Assembly (NCBI RefSeq): GCF_022513565.1
Contig: NZ_JAKWBE010000039.1
Coordinates: 1-61,147, forward strand
Reading direction: 5' to 3'
Source: Streptomyces gilvus
GTDB taxonomy: Bacteria > Actinomycetota > Actinomycetes > Streptomycetales > Streptomycetaceae
DNA: 61,147 nucleotides
Notes under the pieces: generated by a model
What the model saw: the letters and a program-made list of their open reading frames with translations, nothing else
What the model was told of the DNA's origin: nothing
Databases searched by the model: none
In this document: positions 1 to 8,114 of the stretch, in pieces
How the letters are laid out: every line of letters begins with the position of its first letter
How positions within the stretch are numbered: the first letter of the stretch is position 1
Made by a program: the position numbers and the translations under genes

Positions 1-3
1 GGC

Positions 4-684
4 ATGGGAACGAAGACCGCGGTACTGGCCTACGCAGACGGTGCGGTTGCCGACGTGCTCCAGAATGCGCCGGCACCCCAGTTCGACCGGGCTACGGCAC
101 TGGTTGCCCGCCTTCACCCAGGCCACCGCATCACCACGGACAACGAAGAGGCATGGGAACTGGTGGACGCCCTCTATCCGCCCGAGGGAACCGTCTGCGC
201 GCTGTCGGCACCAGGCCTCGACCTGGTCTGCGACCGGCAGGTCATGCTCAATCGGCCCTCGCAGCTCCCCGAGCACCTCGTCGCCGCCAGCCGGGGCCGA
301 CGCCTCTATCTCCACGCGATGCACAGCGTCGTCGACTGGCTGGCGTTCGCGGTGTGGGACGACAGCAAGCTCGTCCGCTCGTTGAGCCTGTCCCCGGACG
401 GCGGCATCATCGAGGACATCGGCGAACGGTTCCCGTTCGAGCTGCCGTACTGGGACGGCCGACACCCCGTGGAGCTCTTTCCGCCCTTCGAAGACAACGA
501 GCCCTACCCGCTGCCCTTCCACCCGCTCGAGCTGGGCGAGCGGGCACTGCTGGACTTCTTCGGCTTCTACGTCGAAGGCTTCTCCGTCGAGGACGACGCC
601 CCCGAACCGGTGGTGGACATCTGGGACGTTGAACTCCATGGCTTCCGAGTAACAGCGGCATCGCAGGACGAAGCCACGGACTGA
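4..684 (+). CDS. hypothetical protein (DUF6928-like)
   Basis: 226-residue soluble protein opening MGTKTAVLAYADG, a start typical of a Streptomyces family that I believe is DUF6928; no biochemical role is known to me. It is acidic and rich in Pro and aromatic residues, with no signal peptide or membrane segment. Only three bases precede the ATG, so its ribosome site cannot be judged and an earlier start outside the window is possible. Its last codons and stop lie in a repeated segment (671-1140) that recurs at 2261, so its 3' end was the breakpoint of a duplication. The family assignment is from memory of the N-terminus only. Confidence 0.7.
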   Translation: MGTKTAVLAYADGAVADVLQNAPAPQFDRATALVARLHPGHRITTDNEEAWELVDALYPPEGTVCALSAPGLDLVCDRQVMLNRPSQLPEHLVAASRGRRLYLHAMHSVVDWLAFAVWDDSKLVRSLSLSPDGGIIEDIGERFPFELPYWDGRHPVELFPPFEDNEPYPLPFHPLELGERALLDFFGFYVEGFSVEDDAPEPVVDIWDVELHGFRVTAASQDEATD

Positions 685-804
685 CCGGAGCAGCCCTGAC
701 GGTCCTCCGGTGGCACCCAAGCAGCCGTCGATCGCCCTCGACCGGTGCAGTCTCTCCCGCCCCACACCGATCGACTCCGTCAGGGCGCGCGCAGCGTCCA
801 AGCC

Positions 805-821
805 GTGGTCGGCCCGACCAC
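805..821. promoter_or_regulatory. palindromic operator candidate
   Basis: GTGGTCGGCCCGACCAC is a perfect palindrome with 8-base arms around one central base. The same core, TGGTCGGCCCGACCA, is the centre of the much longer palindrome at 30712-30756. In the second repeat copy (2366-2382) it has decayed to 6 of 8 matching arm positions. It lies about 130 bases ahead of the pseudogene start at 951. A plasmid repressor site is the likely reading (inference). Confidence 0.45.
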
Positions 822-950
822 AGGCCGCGCCAGGGCCTTTGTGACCCCACCGTGACCATGGTCGGGGCGTTGTGGTCGGCCATCGGGTCGGGGGCGGCGG
901 GCTGCCTCAGGGCCAGCAACAGCCCGTTCTGACCGGGGAGAGGGACGCCC

Positions 951-1140
951 GTGACCGCTGCCGCTGCCCAGACCGCTGCCCCGTACACTCCCACGCCCAT
1001 CGAGCCGCTGCCCCACCAGCTCCTGTCCGCGCTCGCCCAGCACCGCATGGCCACCACCGGCCAACTCCACAATCTGCTGCGGCCGAACGCTGCGCGCCAG
1101 ACCCTCTCCACCCCCTGAACAAACTGCGACGCAAGGGTCT
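951..1140 (+). pseudogene. replication-relaxation protein, truncated and frameshifted
   Basis: Starting at GTG 951, the frame encodes about 55 residues nearly identical to the N-terminus of the intact protein at 2513, including PLPHQLL.ALAQHRMATT.QLH. It hits a stop at about 1116-1118 because one base is missing from a C run (ACCCCCTGA where the intact gene has a CTG codon). The other frame continues NKLRRKGLV and then homology ends abruptly at about 1140, where an unrelated reading frame begins. This is a dead 5' fragment of a gene duplicated at 2513. Confidence 0.8.
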
Positions 1141-1446
1141 CGTCCCGACCCCTGGCAGCGAATCCAGGCCCTCAAAGACGCGGCCTCCTTCGCCCGCCCC
1201 GGCGGCCATGTCGTCGTGGTCACCCGCTCACCGGAGGAGATCACCAAGGCCGCCGCCGACGGCGGCTGGACGGCCCACCACGACGGCTTCTGGTCCAGCC
1301 AGAGCAAGAGGACCTTCCAGCGCGGCATCGACCCGGGCGAGATCACCGCCCTCGCCCGCCGGGCCGGCCTCACCCCCGCCGCCCATGCCCCCGTGCTGCC
1401 GCTGCCCGGGGTCTGCCATGCCGTCCTGATCAAGCCCCAGACGTGA
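1141..1446 (+). pseudogene. C-terminal fragment of a probable SAM methyltransferase
   Basis: From 1141 an open frame reads DPWQRIQALKDAASFARPGG followed by HVVVVTRSPEE and runs to a stop at 1446. A Gly-rich loop after a helix and then a beta strand is what the second half of a class I methyltransferase fold looks like, but no catalytic motif remains and the N-terminal half is absent. It is joined at about 1140 to the broken replication-relaxation fragment, so it has no start of its own except ATG 1216. The family call is tentative; that it is a fragment is firmer. Confidence 0.45.
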
Positions 1447-1577
1447 ATCGCGTACGCGTGAACGCCCCAGTCGCCCGCATCCTGGCGCACGAAGCCGCGT
1501 ACCAACCAACGTCCCCAGCCGCGTACACAGTTGTGCACGCAGTCGTGTACCAACCCGTCGCCGAGGACGGCCCACGG

Positions 1578-1904
1578 TCAGCGGTTGCCCGTCCAGACGA
1601 TCCGGTCGGCGAAGCCTCCCCGCTCACCCGCCTTGGCCTCACGGATCTTCTCCAACTGATCCGCGGCAACCCCCAGGTCCGCAGCGAGCGTGCGCACGAC
1701 CTCCAGCACGTCCGCGAGTTCCTCCGGCGCCGAGTCCTCATCCGCCTCAAGGAACTCGGCGACCTCCTCGCCGAGCTTGTCCCGCAGCCGACCGCGGTAT
1801 TCCTCCCGGCCCGCGGTGTAGATGACCGGCTCGGCCCCGTCTTCCCGGATAATCTGCGGAATCCGGTCCCGCACCAACTTGCCGTGCCTGCTGTAGGGCT
1901 CCAC
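1578..1904 (-). CDS. MazG-like / phosphoribosyl-ATP pyrophosphohydrolase-like NTP pyrophosphatase
   Basis: 108-residue protein starting GTG 1904, with GGGAG seven bases upstream. KLVRDRIPQII near the N-terminus and KLGEEVAEFLEA followed by EELADVLEVV match the short all-alpha pyrophosphohydrolases, in which the paired Glu/Asp residues (EExxE and ExxD) hold the metal. Such proteins hydrolyse nucleoside triphosphates to monophosphates and are thought to clean nucleotide pools. The HisE role is unlikely because no other histidine gene is near. It stands alone, convergent with the fragment ending at 1446. Confidence 0.85.
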   Translation of the reverse strand: MEPYSRHGKLVRDRIPQIIREDGAEPVIYTAGREEYRGRLRDKLGEEVAEFLEADEDSAPEELADVLEVVRTLAADLGVAADQLEKIREAKAGERGGFADRIVWTGNR

Positions 1905-2260
1905 CCGTGCTCTCCCGCACCTGTCTTTATGAGGCGGTCGCCGGACGCCGCCCTCTCATGCCGCCGCAGCCTAGAGAAGCCGCCTCACCACTCGCCATGC
2001 GAACCGCCAATCCCACCCGTTCGGAGGGGCCCCGTGCCGCCGCAGCGATTCGTTCAGCTCCCGCGGCGGAAGCGGGCGGCGGTGCGTCCGCCGGCAGGGG
2101 CGGCCCAGGCCGGCCGCATCCGGATGCGCCTGGACGTCGAGCGGGTCACCAACGGCGTGACCGAGTCCGTCGGCCACCGCGTCCTGCTCCTCGGCGTAGA
2201 CAACGCGCCTGCCTCGCTGCCCGCTGTGTGATCGCCGCGCGCGAGAACGCGTACCGCCGG
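1905..2260. other. intergenic stretch, possible coding remnant
   Basis: No convincing complete gene. A plus-strand frame ending at 2231 contains RLDVERVTNGVTESVGHRVL and then LLGVDNAP, which has protein-like composition and could be the 3' end of a lost gene, but nothing upstream in that frame looks coding. No hairpin or promoter stands out. The stretch ends where repeat copy 2 begins. Confidence 0.3.
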
Positions 2261-2706
2261 AAGCCACGGACTGACCGAAGCGGCCCGTCGATCGCCCTCG
2301 ACCGGTGCAGTCTCTCCCGCCCCCAGACCGATCGACTCCGTCAGAGCGCGCGCAGCATCCAAGGCGTGGTCTGCCCAACCACAGGCCGTGCCACGGCCTT
2401 TGTGGCCCCACCGTGACCATGGTCGGGGCGTTGTGGTCGGCCATCAGGTCGGGGGCGGGGGGTTTCCTAAAAGGCCAGTAACAGCCCGTTCTGACCGGGG
2501 AGAGGGACACCCGTGACCACTGCCGCTGCCGAGACCGCTGCGTCGTTCACTCCCGGGCCCGCCGAGCCGCTGCCCCATCAGCTCCTGGCCGCGCTGGCCC
2601 AGCACCGCATGGCCACCACCAGCCAACTCCATGATCTGCTGCGGCCGACCGTTGCGCGCCAAACCGTCTCCGCCCCACTGAACAAGCTGCGGCGCAAGGG
2701 ACTTGT
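2261..2706 (+). repeat. direct repeat copy 2 (leader of the intact replication-relaxation gene)
   Basis: Second copy of the 671-1140 repeat. It contains a degenerate operator palindrome (2366-2382), the leader with ACCATGGTCGGGGCGTTG and GTGGTCGGCCAT, and a weak hairpin (GGCCAG with CTGACC) just before the GGGGAGAGGG ribosome site of the gene at 2513. A third, more diverged version of this leader precedes the transfer operon at 30760-30867. Confidence 0.8.
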
Positions 2707-3418
2707 CGACTACACGGTGCTGCCCCAGTCCAACCGCACCCGAGCCTGGTACCTCACGGGCGAGGGTGCCCGCCTGACGCGGGACTTCCCCGTGCTGCGG
2801 GGCCGGCCTCCGTATCCGATCACCTCCGCGACGGCCGCCTCGCTGCGGACGCCGCACACGCTCACCGTCGTACGCGCCCACGTGGCCTTTGCGGCAGACG
2901 CCCGCCTGCTCGGGCACGAGCACGGCCCCTGGGACTGGACCCCTGAGGTCTCTCACCCCCTCGGTGAGGGGGAACGGCTTGTCGCCGACGCCGTCCTGCA
3001 CTACACCGTCACCGACGGCCAACACCGGCGGAAACTGCGCGCGTTCGTGGAGGTCGACCGCACCACCATGAGCAGCGAACGCCTCGCCGTGAAACTGATC
3101 GAGTACGCCAGGCTCTTCCAGTACGAAGCCCAGCCCGTCGGACGTCGCAGAACGACCTCCACCGGTCCGGCATGGCTGCGCTGGTACCCGGTCTTCCCCC
3201 GCGTGCTTTTCGTGCTCACCGGCGCCTCCCGGGCCAGACTCGGCGACCGCATCAGCGATCTGCAGGCGATGGTCGCCCAGCACCCGCTCGTCGCAGCCAT
3301 CGCCCACGAGGTCCACCTGGGAGCCGCCGTCCTCGAAGACATCGAGAAACACGGTCCGTCCGGGCCAGTGTGGACACCGCTGGCCGGGGGCGAGCACCGC
3401 CCGTGGACCGACCTGTGA
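2513..3418 (+). CDS. replication-relaxation family protein
   Basis: 301-residue protein of the family found on Streptomyces plasmids and integrative elements. The N-terminal third (residues about 18-70, LPHQLLAALAQHRMATTSQL) is a winged helix. The C-terminal part shows VADAVL, then FVEVDR, then AVKLIEY. This D...ExD...K spacing resembles a PD-(D/E)xK nuclease core (inference from motif order). Members are linked to plasmid replication or DNA relaxation at transfer. GTG 2513 is preceded by GGGGAGAGGG. Decayed relatives lie at 951-1140 and 42897-43060, the last directly behind the coupling-ATPase gene, so the family belongs with the transfer system here. Confidence 0.85.
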   Translation: MTTAAAETAASFTPGPAEPLPHQLLAALAQHRMATTSQLHDLLRPTVARQTVSAPLNKLRRKGLVDYTVLPQSNRTRAWYLTGEGARLTRDFPVLRGRPPYPITSATAASLRTPHTLTVVRAHVAFAADARLLGHEHGPWDWTPEVSHPLGEGERLVADAVLHYTVTDGQHRRKLRAFVEVDRTTMSSERLAVKLIEYARLFQYEAQPVGRRRTTSTGPAWLRWYPVFPRVLFVLTGASRARLGDRISDLQAMVAQHPLVAAIAHEVHLGAAVLEDIEKHGPSGPVWTPLAGGEHRPWTDL

Positions 3419-3681
3419 TCACAGGATCCGCAGGGACCAGCCGGAAGCAAACTCTCCCACGTCGTCGCTCACACCCAGGCCGGCCACAACCTCGACCCGC
3501 CCGGCAGGCGGACGAAGCCGAGTACATCCAGGCCGGAATTGGCGCCATCAGACGCAGAAGGAAGGAAACGAATCCACCTGGATGGCCAGTCCGTAATCGA
3601 GGCCGGACAGCAGCACGGCGACGCCGCCCCGGGCTTTCGTCTGAGGTGGCGTGTCGGGTGCACCGGCTCACCGGGCGGGCA

Positions 3682-3717
3682 GTGCCCCGCCCGGCGCGGG
3701 GAGGCCGGGCGGGGCAC
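3682..3717. terminator. bidirectional hairpin terminator
   Basis: GTGCCCCGCCCGGC and GCCGGGCGGGGCAC form a perfect 14-bp stem around an 8-base loop. It lies between the plus-strand gene ending at 3418 and the minus-strand operon ending at 3757, so it can serve both. No T run follows, as is usual in Streptomyces. The remaining bases from 3419 to 3756 show no gene I can support. Confidence 0.75.
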
Positions 3718-3756
3718 ACCGCAGATCCGCGACGGGGGGCGCGCGGACCTGCGGGT

Positions 3757-4185
3757 CTAGGGGCTGGGCCGGGGAGCGATGAACAGCCTCCGGCTCTTCC
3801 AGTCCTCGCCCAGCAGGGCGAACGACGTGCACAGGCAGGGCTGCCGGGTGGCGGCTCCCCAGCGCTCGGCCGTCTCCCGCAGGACGTTCGCGGTCGCGGG
3901 ATCGATCAGATCGTCCGGGTGCTGCTGCAGGCACACGACGGACACAACGTGCACCGCGGCACGGTCTTCGCCGCGGACCACCGTGACGGCGATGCGCTCC
4001 CCGCCGTATGCCGCGATCGCCTCCGCGGCGAGCGTGCGTGCCCGTGCCACGAGGGCCGTCACGGCCGGTGCGGACAGCTGCCAGCTTCCCAGCACCACTC
4101 CCGCATCGTGGGCGGCGCGCTCGGGCGTGGCGGGATCGTTCGCCGGGTAGTGGCGGGTCTCGTGCCGCCGGGTTGCGCCGGTCAC
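3757..4185 (-). CDS. hypothetical protein, last gene of the ATP-binding-regulator operon
   Basis: 142-residue protein of unknown function. I place the start at GTG 4185 because its GTG overlaps the TGA of the upstream gene in a GTGA junction, matching other junctions of this operon. The central part (SAPAVTALVARARTLAAEAI, then ITVVRGEDRAAVHVVSVV-like strands) looks like a small alpha/beta domain with a conserved-looking CLQQHPDDLID segment. There is no signal peptide or membrane helix. The hairpin at 3682-3717 lies about 40 bases past the stop. I recognise no family. Confidence 0.65.
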   Translation of the reverse strand: MTGATRRHETRHYPANDPATPERAAHDAGVVLGSWQLSAPAVTALVARARTLAAEAIAAYGGERIAVTVVRGEDRAAVHVVSVVCLQQHPDDLIDPATANVLRETAERWGAATRQPCLCTSFALLGEDWKSRRLFIAPRPSP

Positions 4186-4628
4186 CGCTGCCCCCGCCGG
4201 CGGTGGACGGTGAGGTTGACGGCGGCGTAGACGCACAGGCCGTGCGCCAGGGGGACGTAACCCCAGGACGACGCCATGGTCGTGGCCGCCGCCCGGGGCA
4301 GGTGGATGGCGACGGGTGGTGCGGGGACCGTTGCGGGGGCCACGCTGAGCGTGGCGCGCCCGCCGTGCAGCATCGCGGTGACCGCGACGAAGGGGCTGGC
4401 CGCGGCCCCCAGGACGTCGGTGACGAAGTCAGCGGCGAGGTCGGCGAGCAGATCGGCCTGGTGCTCCGCGGCGCCCCACGCGGTGTAAGCACCGGCCACA
4501 CACGCATCCACCGCCCGGGGCAGGCCCCCGGTGACGGGCAAGGTCCAGCGCACGGCGACCGGCACGACCGGGCGGAACGCGCCGCGGACGGGCATCGCCG
4601 CCCTGTCAGGCATGACCGCGGGGAGCAT
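4182..4628 (-). CDS. hypothetical protein
   Basis: 148-residue protein starting at ATG 4628, chosen because AGGAGG lies six bases upstream; longer in-frame starts would extend into a low-complexity Pro/Arg stretch that overlaps the neighbouring gene. It is Ala-rich with a central DLLADLAADFVTDVLGAAAS helix and a hydrophobic segment near the C-terminus (SSWGYVPLAHGLCVYAAVNL). Its start overlaps the end of the upstream ATP-binding protein by 23 bases and its stop overlaps the next start (GTGA), so translation is probably coupled. No known family. Confidence 0.65.
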   Translation of the reverse strand: MLPAVMPDRAAMPVRGAFRPVVPVAVRWTLPVTGGLPRAVDACVAGAYTAWGAAEHQADLLADLAADFVTDVLGAAASPFVAVTAMLHGGRATLSVAPATVPAPPVAIHLPRAAATTMASSWGYVPLAHGLCVYAAVNLTVHRRRGQR

Positions 4629-5247
4629 CGGGCCCCTCCTGAAGGTGGCGGTCGCCATCGGCGCCGTCGGGGGTGGGGGCATGCGCGGCCGGCGCGCCGT
4701 GGGTGAGCGGGCGCGGGGGCGGGAGGGTGAGGCAGGCCCACACGGCCGTGCCCCCACCGGCGGGCTGCGCTCCGTGCCGGTCGGCCAGAGCCAGCACGAG
4801 GAACAGTCCGCGGCCGTGCTCATCCTCCGCCTCGGCAACGTGCGCAGTCATCGGGCGGCGCGGGCCCTGGTCGATAACGGCCACCCCCACATCGGTGGCG
4901 GTGAGCACCACCGCCACCGTGACCTGCTCGCCCGGCGCGTGCACCACGGCATTCGTCACCAGCTCAGAAACGATCACAAGGAGGTCGTCCACGACCCGGC
5001 GCGCCACCCGCCACCGCCGGCAGATACCGCCCACCAGCGTGCGAGCCTGATGCGGTGTGTGCTCGCTGCGGCCCGGCAACTGCCACACCTGCCGCAGACA
5101 CGGCCGCACCGCCCCGCCGGCCGGCGGCCCCACACAGAGGTCGGGCGCGATGTCGTGCGCCGCCACCGGCTGCAGGTCACTCCACACGACGGCCACAGCG
5201 GCGGCCTCACGGTCGGCGTGGCTGCCGCGTTCACGACGGGCACTCAC
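4606..5247 (-). CDS. ATP-binding protein, GHKL / anti-sigma regulatory (RsbW-like) fold
   Basis: 213-residue protein with the HATPase signatures of anti-sigma kinases: ELVTNAVVHA (N box, with the Asn that holds Mg-ATP), GVAVIDQGP (G1) and HGRGLFLVLALADRHG (G2). Streptomyces encodes many such small regulators, acting as serine kinases or decoys that bind sigma factors or anti-anti-sigma proteins. The start GTG 5247 is fixed by a GTGA overlap with the upstream gene. A poorly conserved Pro-rich tail follows the domain. The paralogue upstream has the same fold, so the pair may antagonise each other or heterodimerise (inference). Confidence 0.85.
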   Translation of the reverse strand: MSARRERGSHADREAAAVAVVWSDLQPVAAHDIAPDLCVGPPAGGAVRPCLRQVWQLPGRSEHTPHQARTLVGGICRRWRVARRVVDDLLVIVSELVTNAVVHAPGEQVTVAVVLTATDVGVAVIDQGPRRPMTAHVAEAEDEHGRGLFLVLALADRHGAQPAGGGTAVWACLTLPPPRPLTHGAPAAHAPTPDGADGDRHLQEGPDAPRGHA

Positions 5248-6362
5248 GACTGCCGCCCCTCCCCTACCCCGTGACGCGGCATCGCTCCACCGGTGCACAC
5301 CGCCCCACCACCCGCCATCCGGCCGATGGGGTACACGGCGAACGCCAGGAGGGCCAGCAGCCACGCCCGCAGCGCGGCGCGGTCACCGGGATGCCAGGCA
5401 ATCTCCTGCTCGGCAGGCGCAAGCAGACCAGCGGCACGCCCCCGGGCCAGAACGCGCTCGACACTCAGCCATCCCACACGGCGGCGCCGCGGGACATCCA
5501 GCGGCGCAAGGTCATGCACCTCATCCACCACCACCCAGCCCGCACGCTCAGCGAACTCCCCCAGCACCGACAGCCCCCTGACCGCGGCCTGCGAGGAGAA
5601 ATTGCAGGCATAGAGCATGACCGACGGCCCCTCCGGGACGGCAGCGACAGCCTCGTACGAAAACGACTCCGGCAGTGAAACCAGCGCCTTCAAGGAAGAG
5701 TTCACCGCTCCCCCGATCGACCGGCGCAGCCCTACGCTCTCCGCAGGCAACCGGGCCGCGGGGGATCTCCCGGCGACGGCCACCTCACACGGGACCTCCG
5801 CCCACACCGTCTTACCGATGACCTCCTCCGTGCTCCCCCACCGGCCATCACATAAGCAATCCACCACCACCAACCCACGCCCACGACCCGGCACAGTCAT
5901 GCCAGCGGCGAGTTCGATGCCCTCGGCGAACTCACACAAAGGCGGCAGGAGCCTCGGATCGGCGTCGCGGACCCCCACGCGCACCACACGGTCCAACAGC
6001 AGGAGTGTGACGCCCACTTCGCGTCCTCTCGGCGTACGCGCGTGCACCACCGCATTCGTCACCAACTCACTGACCACCACACAGACGTTCTCGACCGCCT
6101 CCCGCTCCACACCCCAGCCGACCAGCACACGCACCGCCCGACGGCGAGCGCTCGCCACCTGCCGAGGATGCGCGGGATAACGGGACCGATCTGTGACGGC
6201 GGCTGCGGATGCTGAGCCACGATCGCCGGAGCCTGTCGACGACGATGCAGAAGTGGGGCGCTGAGTTCGAGTCGCAGGATGGCTTCGGAGATTGGTGCGC
6301 CCCCGCAGGACCTCGCCTGTTGCACTGTCCGGTCCGTCTTGTGCAAGCACATCGATGAGCAT
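5244..6362 (-). CDS. ATP-binding regulator fused to a resolvase-like C-terminal domain
   Basis: 372-residue protein, first gene of the operon. ATG 6362 follows GGGAGGG by six to seven bases. Residues about 70-215 carry a GHKL ATPase domain with SELVTNAVVHA, RVGVRDADPRL and GRGRGLVVVDCL; the G1 Asp-x-Gly motif is changed to DADP, so nucleotide binding may be weakened. Residues about 255-350 form a second domain (VMLYACNFSSQAAVRGLSVL, then AGWVVVDEVHD) with the look of the N-terminal fold of serine resolvases, but the catalytic Ser context is not obvious. This resembles regulator fusions in Streptomyces rather than an active recombinase. The second domain assignment is tentative. Confidence 0.75.
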   Translation of the reverse strand: MLIDVLAQDGPDSATGEVLRGRTNLRSHPATRTQRPTSASSSTGSGDRGSASAAAVTDRSRYPAHPRQVASARRRAVRVLVGWGVEREAVENVCVVVSELVTNAVVHARTPRGREVGVTLLLLDRVVRVGVRDADPRLLPPLCEFAEGIELAAGMTVPGRGRGLVVVDCLCDGRWGSTEEVIGKTVWAEVPCEVAVAGRSPAARLPAESVGLRRSIGGAVNSSLKALVSLPESFSYEAVAAVPEGPSVMLYACNFSSQAAVRGLSVLGEFAERAGWVVVDEVHDLAPLDVPRRRRVGWLSVERVLARGRAAGLLAPAEQEIAWHPGDRAALRAWLLALLAFAVYPIGRMAGGGAVCTGGAMPRHGVGEGRQS

Positions 6363-6490
6363 CCGGGGCCCTCCCGGTCGGCGTGTCATAGCGCGCCAAT
6401 GACCCAGGTTCACCGTGGGTTGCACAGCGCGCACTGTCTGCTGGCCTCACCCACGATGCCAGCAGAACCACCGCCACGGAAACCACTTCA

Positions 6491-6502
6491 ACAGAATTCT
6501 GT
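6491..6502. promoter_or_regulatory. AT-rich palindrome in divergent promoter region
   Basis: ACAGAATTCTGT is a perfect 12-bp palindrome in the 288-base space between the divergent genes starting at 6362 and 6651. TTGAGA at 6502-6507 and TATGCA at 6527-6532 (19-base gap) form a weak promoter reading toward 6651. The palindrome would overlap its -35 element, so it may be an operator. Confidence 0.35.
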
Positions 6503-6650
6503 TGAGAACTTTCTGCCGTGAACTCCTATGCACGGCCGATGCACTGACGGATACTCACGGCCGGACAGAATTTTTCGCGGTGTCGCAGAAGATTCCTTGC
6601 CCCAGCAGAACGATCAACGTCAGACTGGGGCCTGGGCAGGGAGGGGATGG

Positions 6651-7535
6651 ATGATCGAGGATGCCGGGTCGGCCGCGCCCGCGTTGTGCCGCCTTCAGCT
6701 CGCCGTGGAACTCCGGCGCCTGCGAGTCGCCCGCGGAGTGACCGCCTCGGAGGTCGCCAAGCGCCTGGTCGTCAGCCCATCAAAAATCAACCGGCTGGAA
6801 GCCGGCGAGAACGGCGTCGTCGAGCCTGCCGACGTCATCGCACTCTGCGAGATCTACGCAGCCGATCCCGAACTGCGCGCCACGCTCGTGGGATACGCCA
6901 CCGTCACCAAGACCAAGAAGGACTGGTGGCAGGAGCGCGAATACGCACCGGTGATCCCTCCCGGCTTCAAGGCCTACCTGGGCCAGGAAGCCACCGCCTC
7001 CGCCCTGCACAACTACGAGGCCGAGTACGTCCCCGGGCTTCTGCAGACCGAGCCGTACATCCGCGCCCTGCACCGCCGCGCGCACGAGGGACTGAGCCCC
7101 GACGAGATCGACCGGCTCGTCGCCGTCCGCACGACGCGCCAGGAAGTCCTGCACCGCAAAGACTCACCGCTACGGCTCATCGCCATCCTCAACGAGGCGG
7201 TCCTGCGACGTCGGGTCGGCAGCGCCGACGTGATGCGCGAGCAGCTGCAGCACATCGCGGACATCGCCTCCAGCCTGCCCAACGTCCGCGTCCAAGTCGT
7301 GCCGTTCGAGGCCGGAGAGCACCCCGGCATGAACGGAGCGTTCACCATCCTGCAGTTCCGGGAGCGCGACACCTTCGCCCCGATCGTCTACCTGGAAAAC
7401 CTCTCGGACGCCTGGGTCGTCCGCAAACAGGCCGACGTCGACCGCTACGAAGAAGCCTTCACGGATCTGCAGGCGTTCGCTCCGGGGCACCCAGAGTCCC
7501 TGAACATGATCAAGAAGGCAATCGAGGAGTTCTGA
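6651..7535 (+). CDS. XRE-family regulator with DUF5753 domain
   Basis: 294-residue regulator. Residues about 10-65 form a helix-turn-helix (ELRRLRVARGVTASEVAKRL, VVSPSKINRLEAG) and the remainder is the DUF5753 ligand-type domain with YVPGLLQTEPYIRAL and the NVRVQVVPFEAGEH segment. These regulators nearly always sit beside a small DUF397 protein, as here, and the pairs act in differentiation control and as toxin-antitoxin-like modules. ATG 6651 with GGGAGGGG just upstream is preferred over an in-frame start at 6528, whose extra residues look noncoding. The partner begins six bases after the stop. Confidence 0.9.
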   Translation: MIEDAGSAAPALCRLQLAVELRRLRVARGVTASEVAKRLVVSPSKINRLEAGENGVVEPADVIALCEIYAADPELRATLVGYATVTKTKKDWWQEREYAPVIPPGFKAYLGQEATASALHNYEAEYVPGLLQTEPYIRALHRRAHEGLSPDEIDRLVAVRTTRQEVLHRKDSPLRLIAILNEAVLRRRVGSADVMREQLQHIADIASSLPNVRVQVVPFEAGEHPGMNGAFTILQFRERDTFAPIVYLENLSDAWVVRKQADVDRYEEAFTDLQAFAPGHPESLNMIKKAIEEF

Positions 7536-7540
7536 TTCTC

Positions 7541-7741
7541 ATGACCAACCGGGACGACGCCCTGCGCAACACGACGTGGTTCACCTCGAGCCACAGCAAC
7601 GACCAGGGCGGCCAGTGCGTCCAGGCAGCACGCATCACCGGCGCCATGGCCATACGCGACTCCAAAAACCCCCACGGCCCCGCCTTCATCTTCACCACCC
7701 CCGCCTGGACACACTTCATCAACGCCCTCACCCAGAACTGA
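7541..7741 (+). CDS. DUF397 domain protein
   Basis: 66-residue protein with the family pattern WFTSSHSNDQGGQCVQAA, then AIRDSKNPHGPAFIF and a final WTHFINAL helix. DUF397 proteins are partners of the XRE-DUF5753 regulator encoded just upstream; binding of the small protein is thought to modulate the regulator. ATG 7541 lies six bases past the regulator's stop. Confidence 0.92.
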   Translation: MTNRDDALRNTTWFTSSHSNDQGGQCVQAARITGAMAIRDSKNPHGPAFIFTTPAWTHFINALTQN

Positions 7742-8114
7742 CCAACACCGCCCCTGACACCCGCGCTCGGCATGGTGTGATCGGTGCAGGCGAGTACACG
7801 GGACACAGGTCTGACCGTGACCCGTACGTACACCCCCCACGCGCGGACATTTCCTGCGCCGGCCTCGGCAGCGCGGGAAGGTGACGATCAGGACCTGGGC
7901 AAAAAACATGCGCGCAACGGCCCGCAAGACTCGCACAAGCAACGCGCGGCCCCGGCCAAAGAGCCGGACGCTTCACGTCCGCATCAGAGGTTGCCGTGCA
8001 TGACGCGGTTGTCGGAGACGGTGATGTCGTCGGCACGGCATCACGTACCCGCGCCGGGGCGCGCGGGCAAATCCCTGCAGCCGCTTCCCGGATGGCATAC
8101 GCTGAGGGCACCGA
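7742..8114. other. intergenic stretch with a tiny coding remnant
   Basis: No complete gene. On the minus strand, 8038-7988 reads ADDITVSDNRVMHGNL followed by a stop, which looks like the last rung of a parallel beta-helix protein, but nothing extends it upstream. The rest shows no hairpin, repeat or promoter that I can support. Confidence 0.3.

Larger units (their letters stand above)
671..1140 (+). repeat. direct repeat copy 1 (leader plus replication-relaxation 5' end)
   Basis: This stretch matches 2261-2706 closely. Both begin at AAGCCACGGACTGACC, continue through a shared CCGTCGATCGCCCTCGACCG block, a GGTCGG-rich leader and the first codons of a replication-relaxation gene. Copy 1 carries about 35 extra bases near 690-725 and diverges from copy 2 after about 1140. 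The intact gene is downstream of copy 2. Confidence 0.8.

Noticed and set aside
407..1553. Long minus-strand open frames at 407-1111 and 780-1553
   Set aside because: They run antisense to the repeat and pseudogene segment, are Arg/Pro/Ala-rich and show no family motif; typical GC shadows.
5244..6362. Possible serine recombinase marking an integration site
   Set aside because: Only a vague fold-level resemblance in the C-terminal domain and no complete catalytic Ser motif; treated as a regulator fusion.
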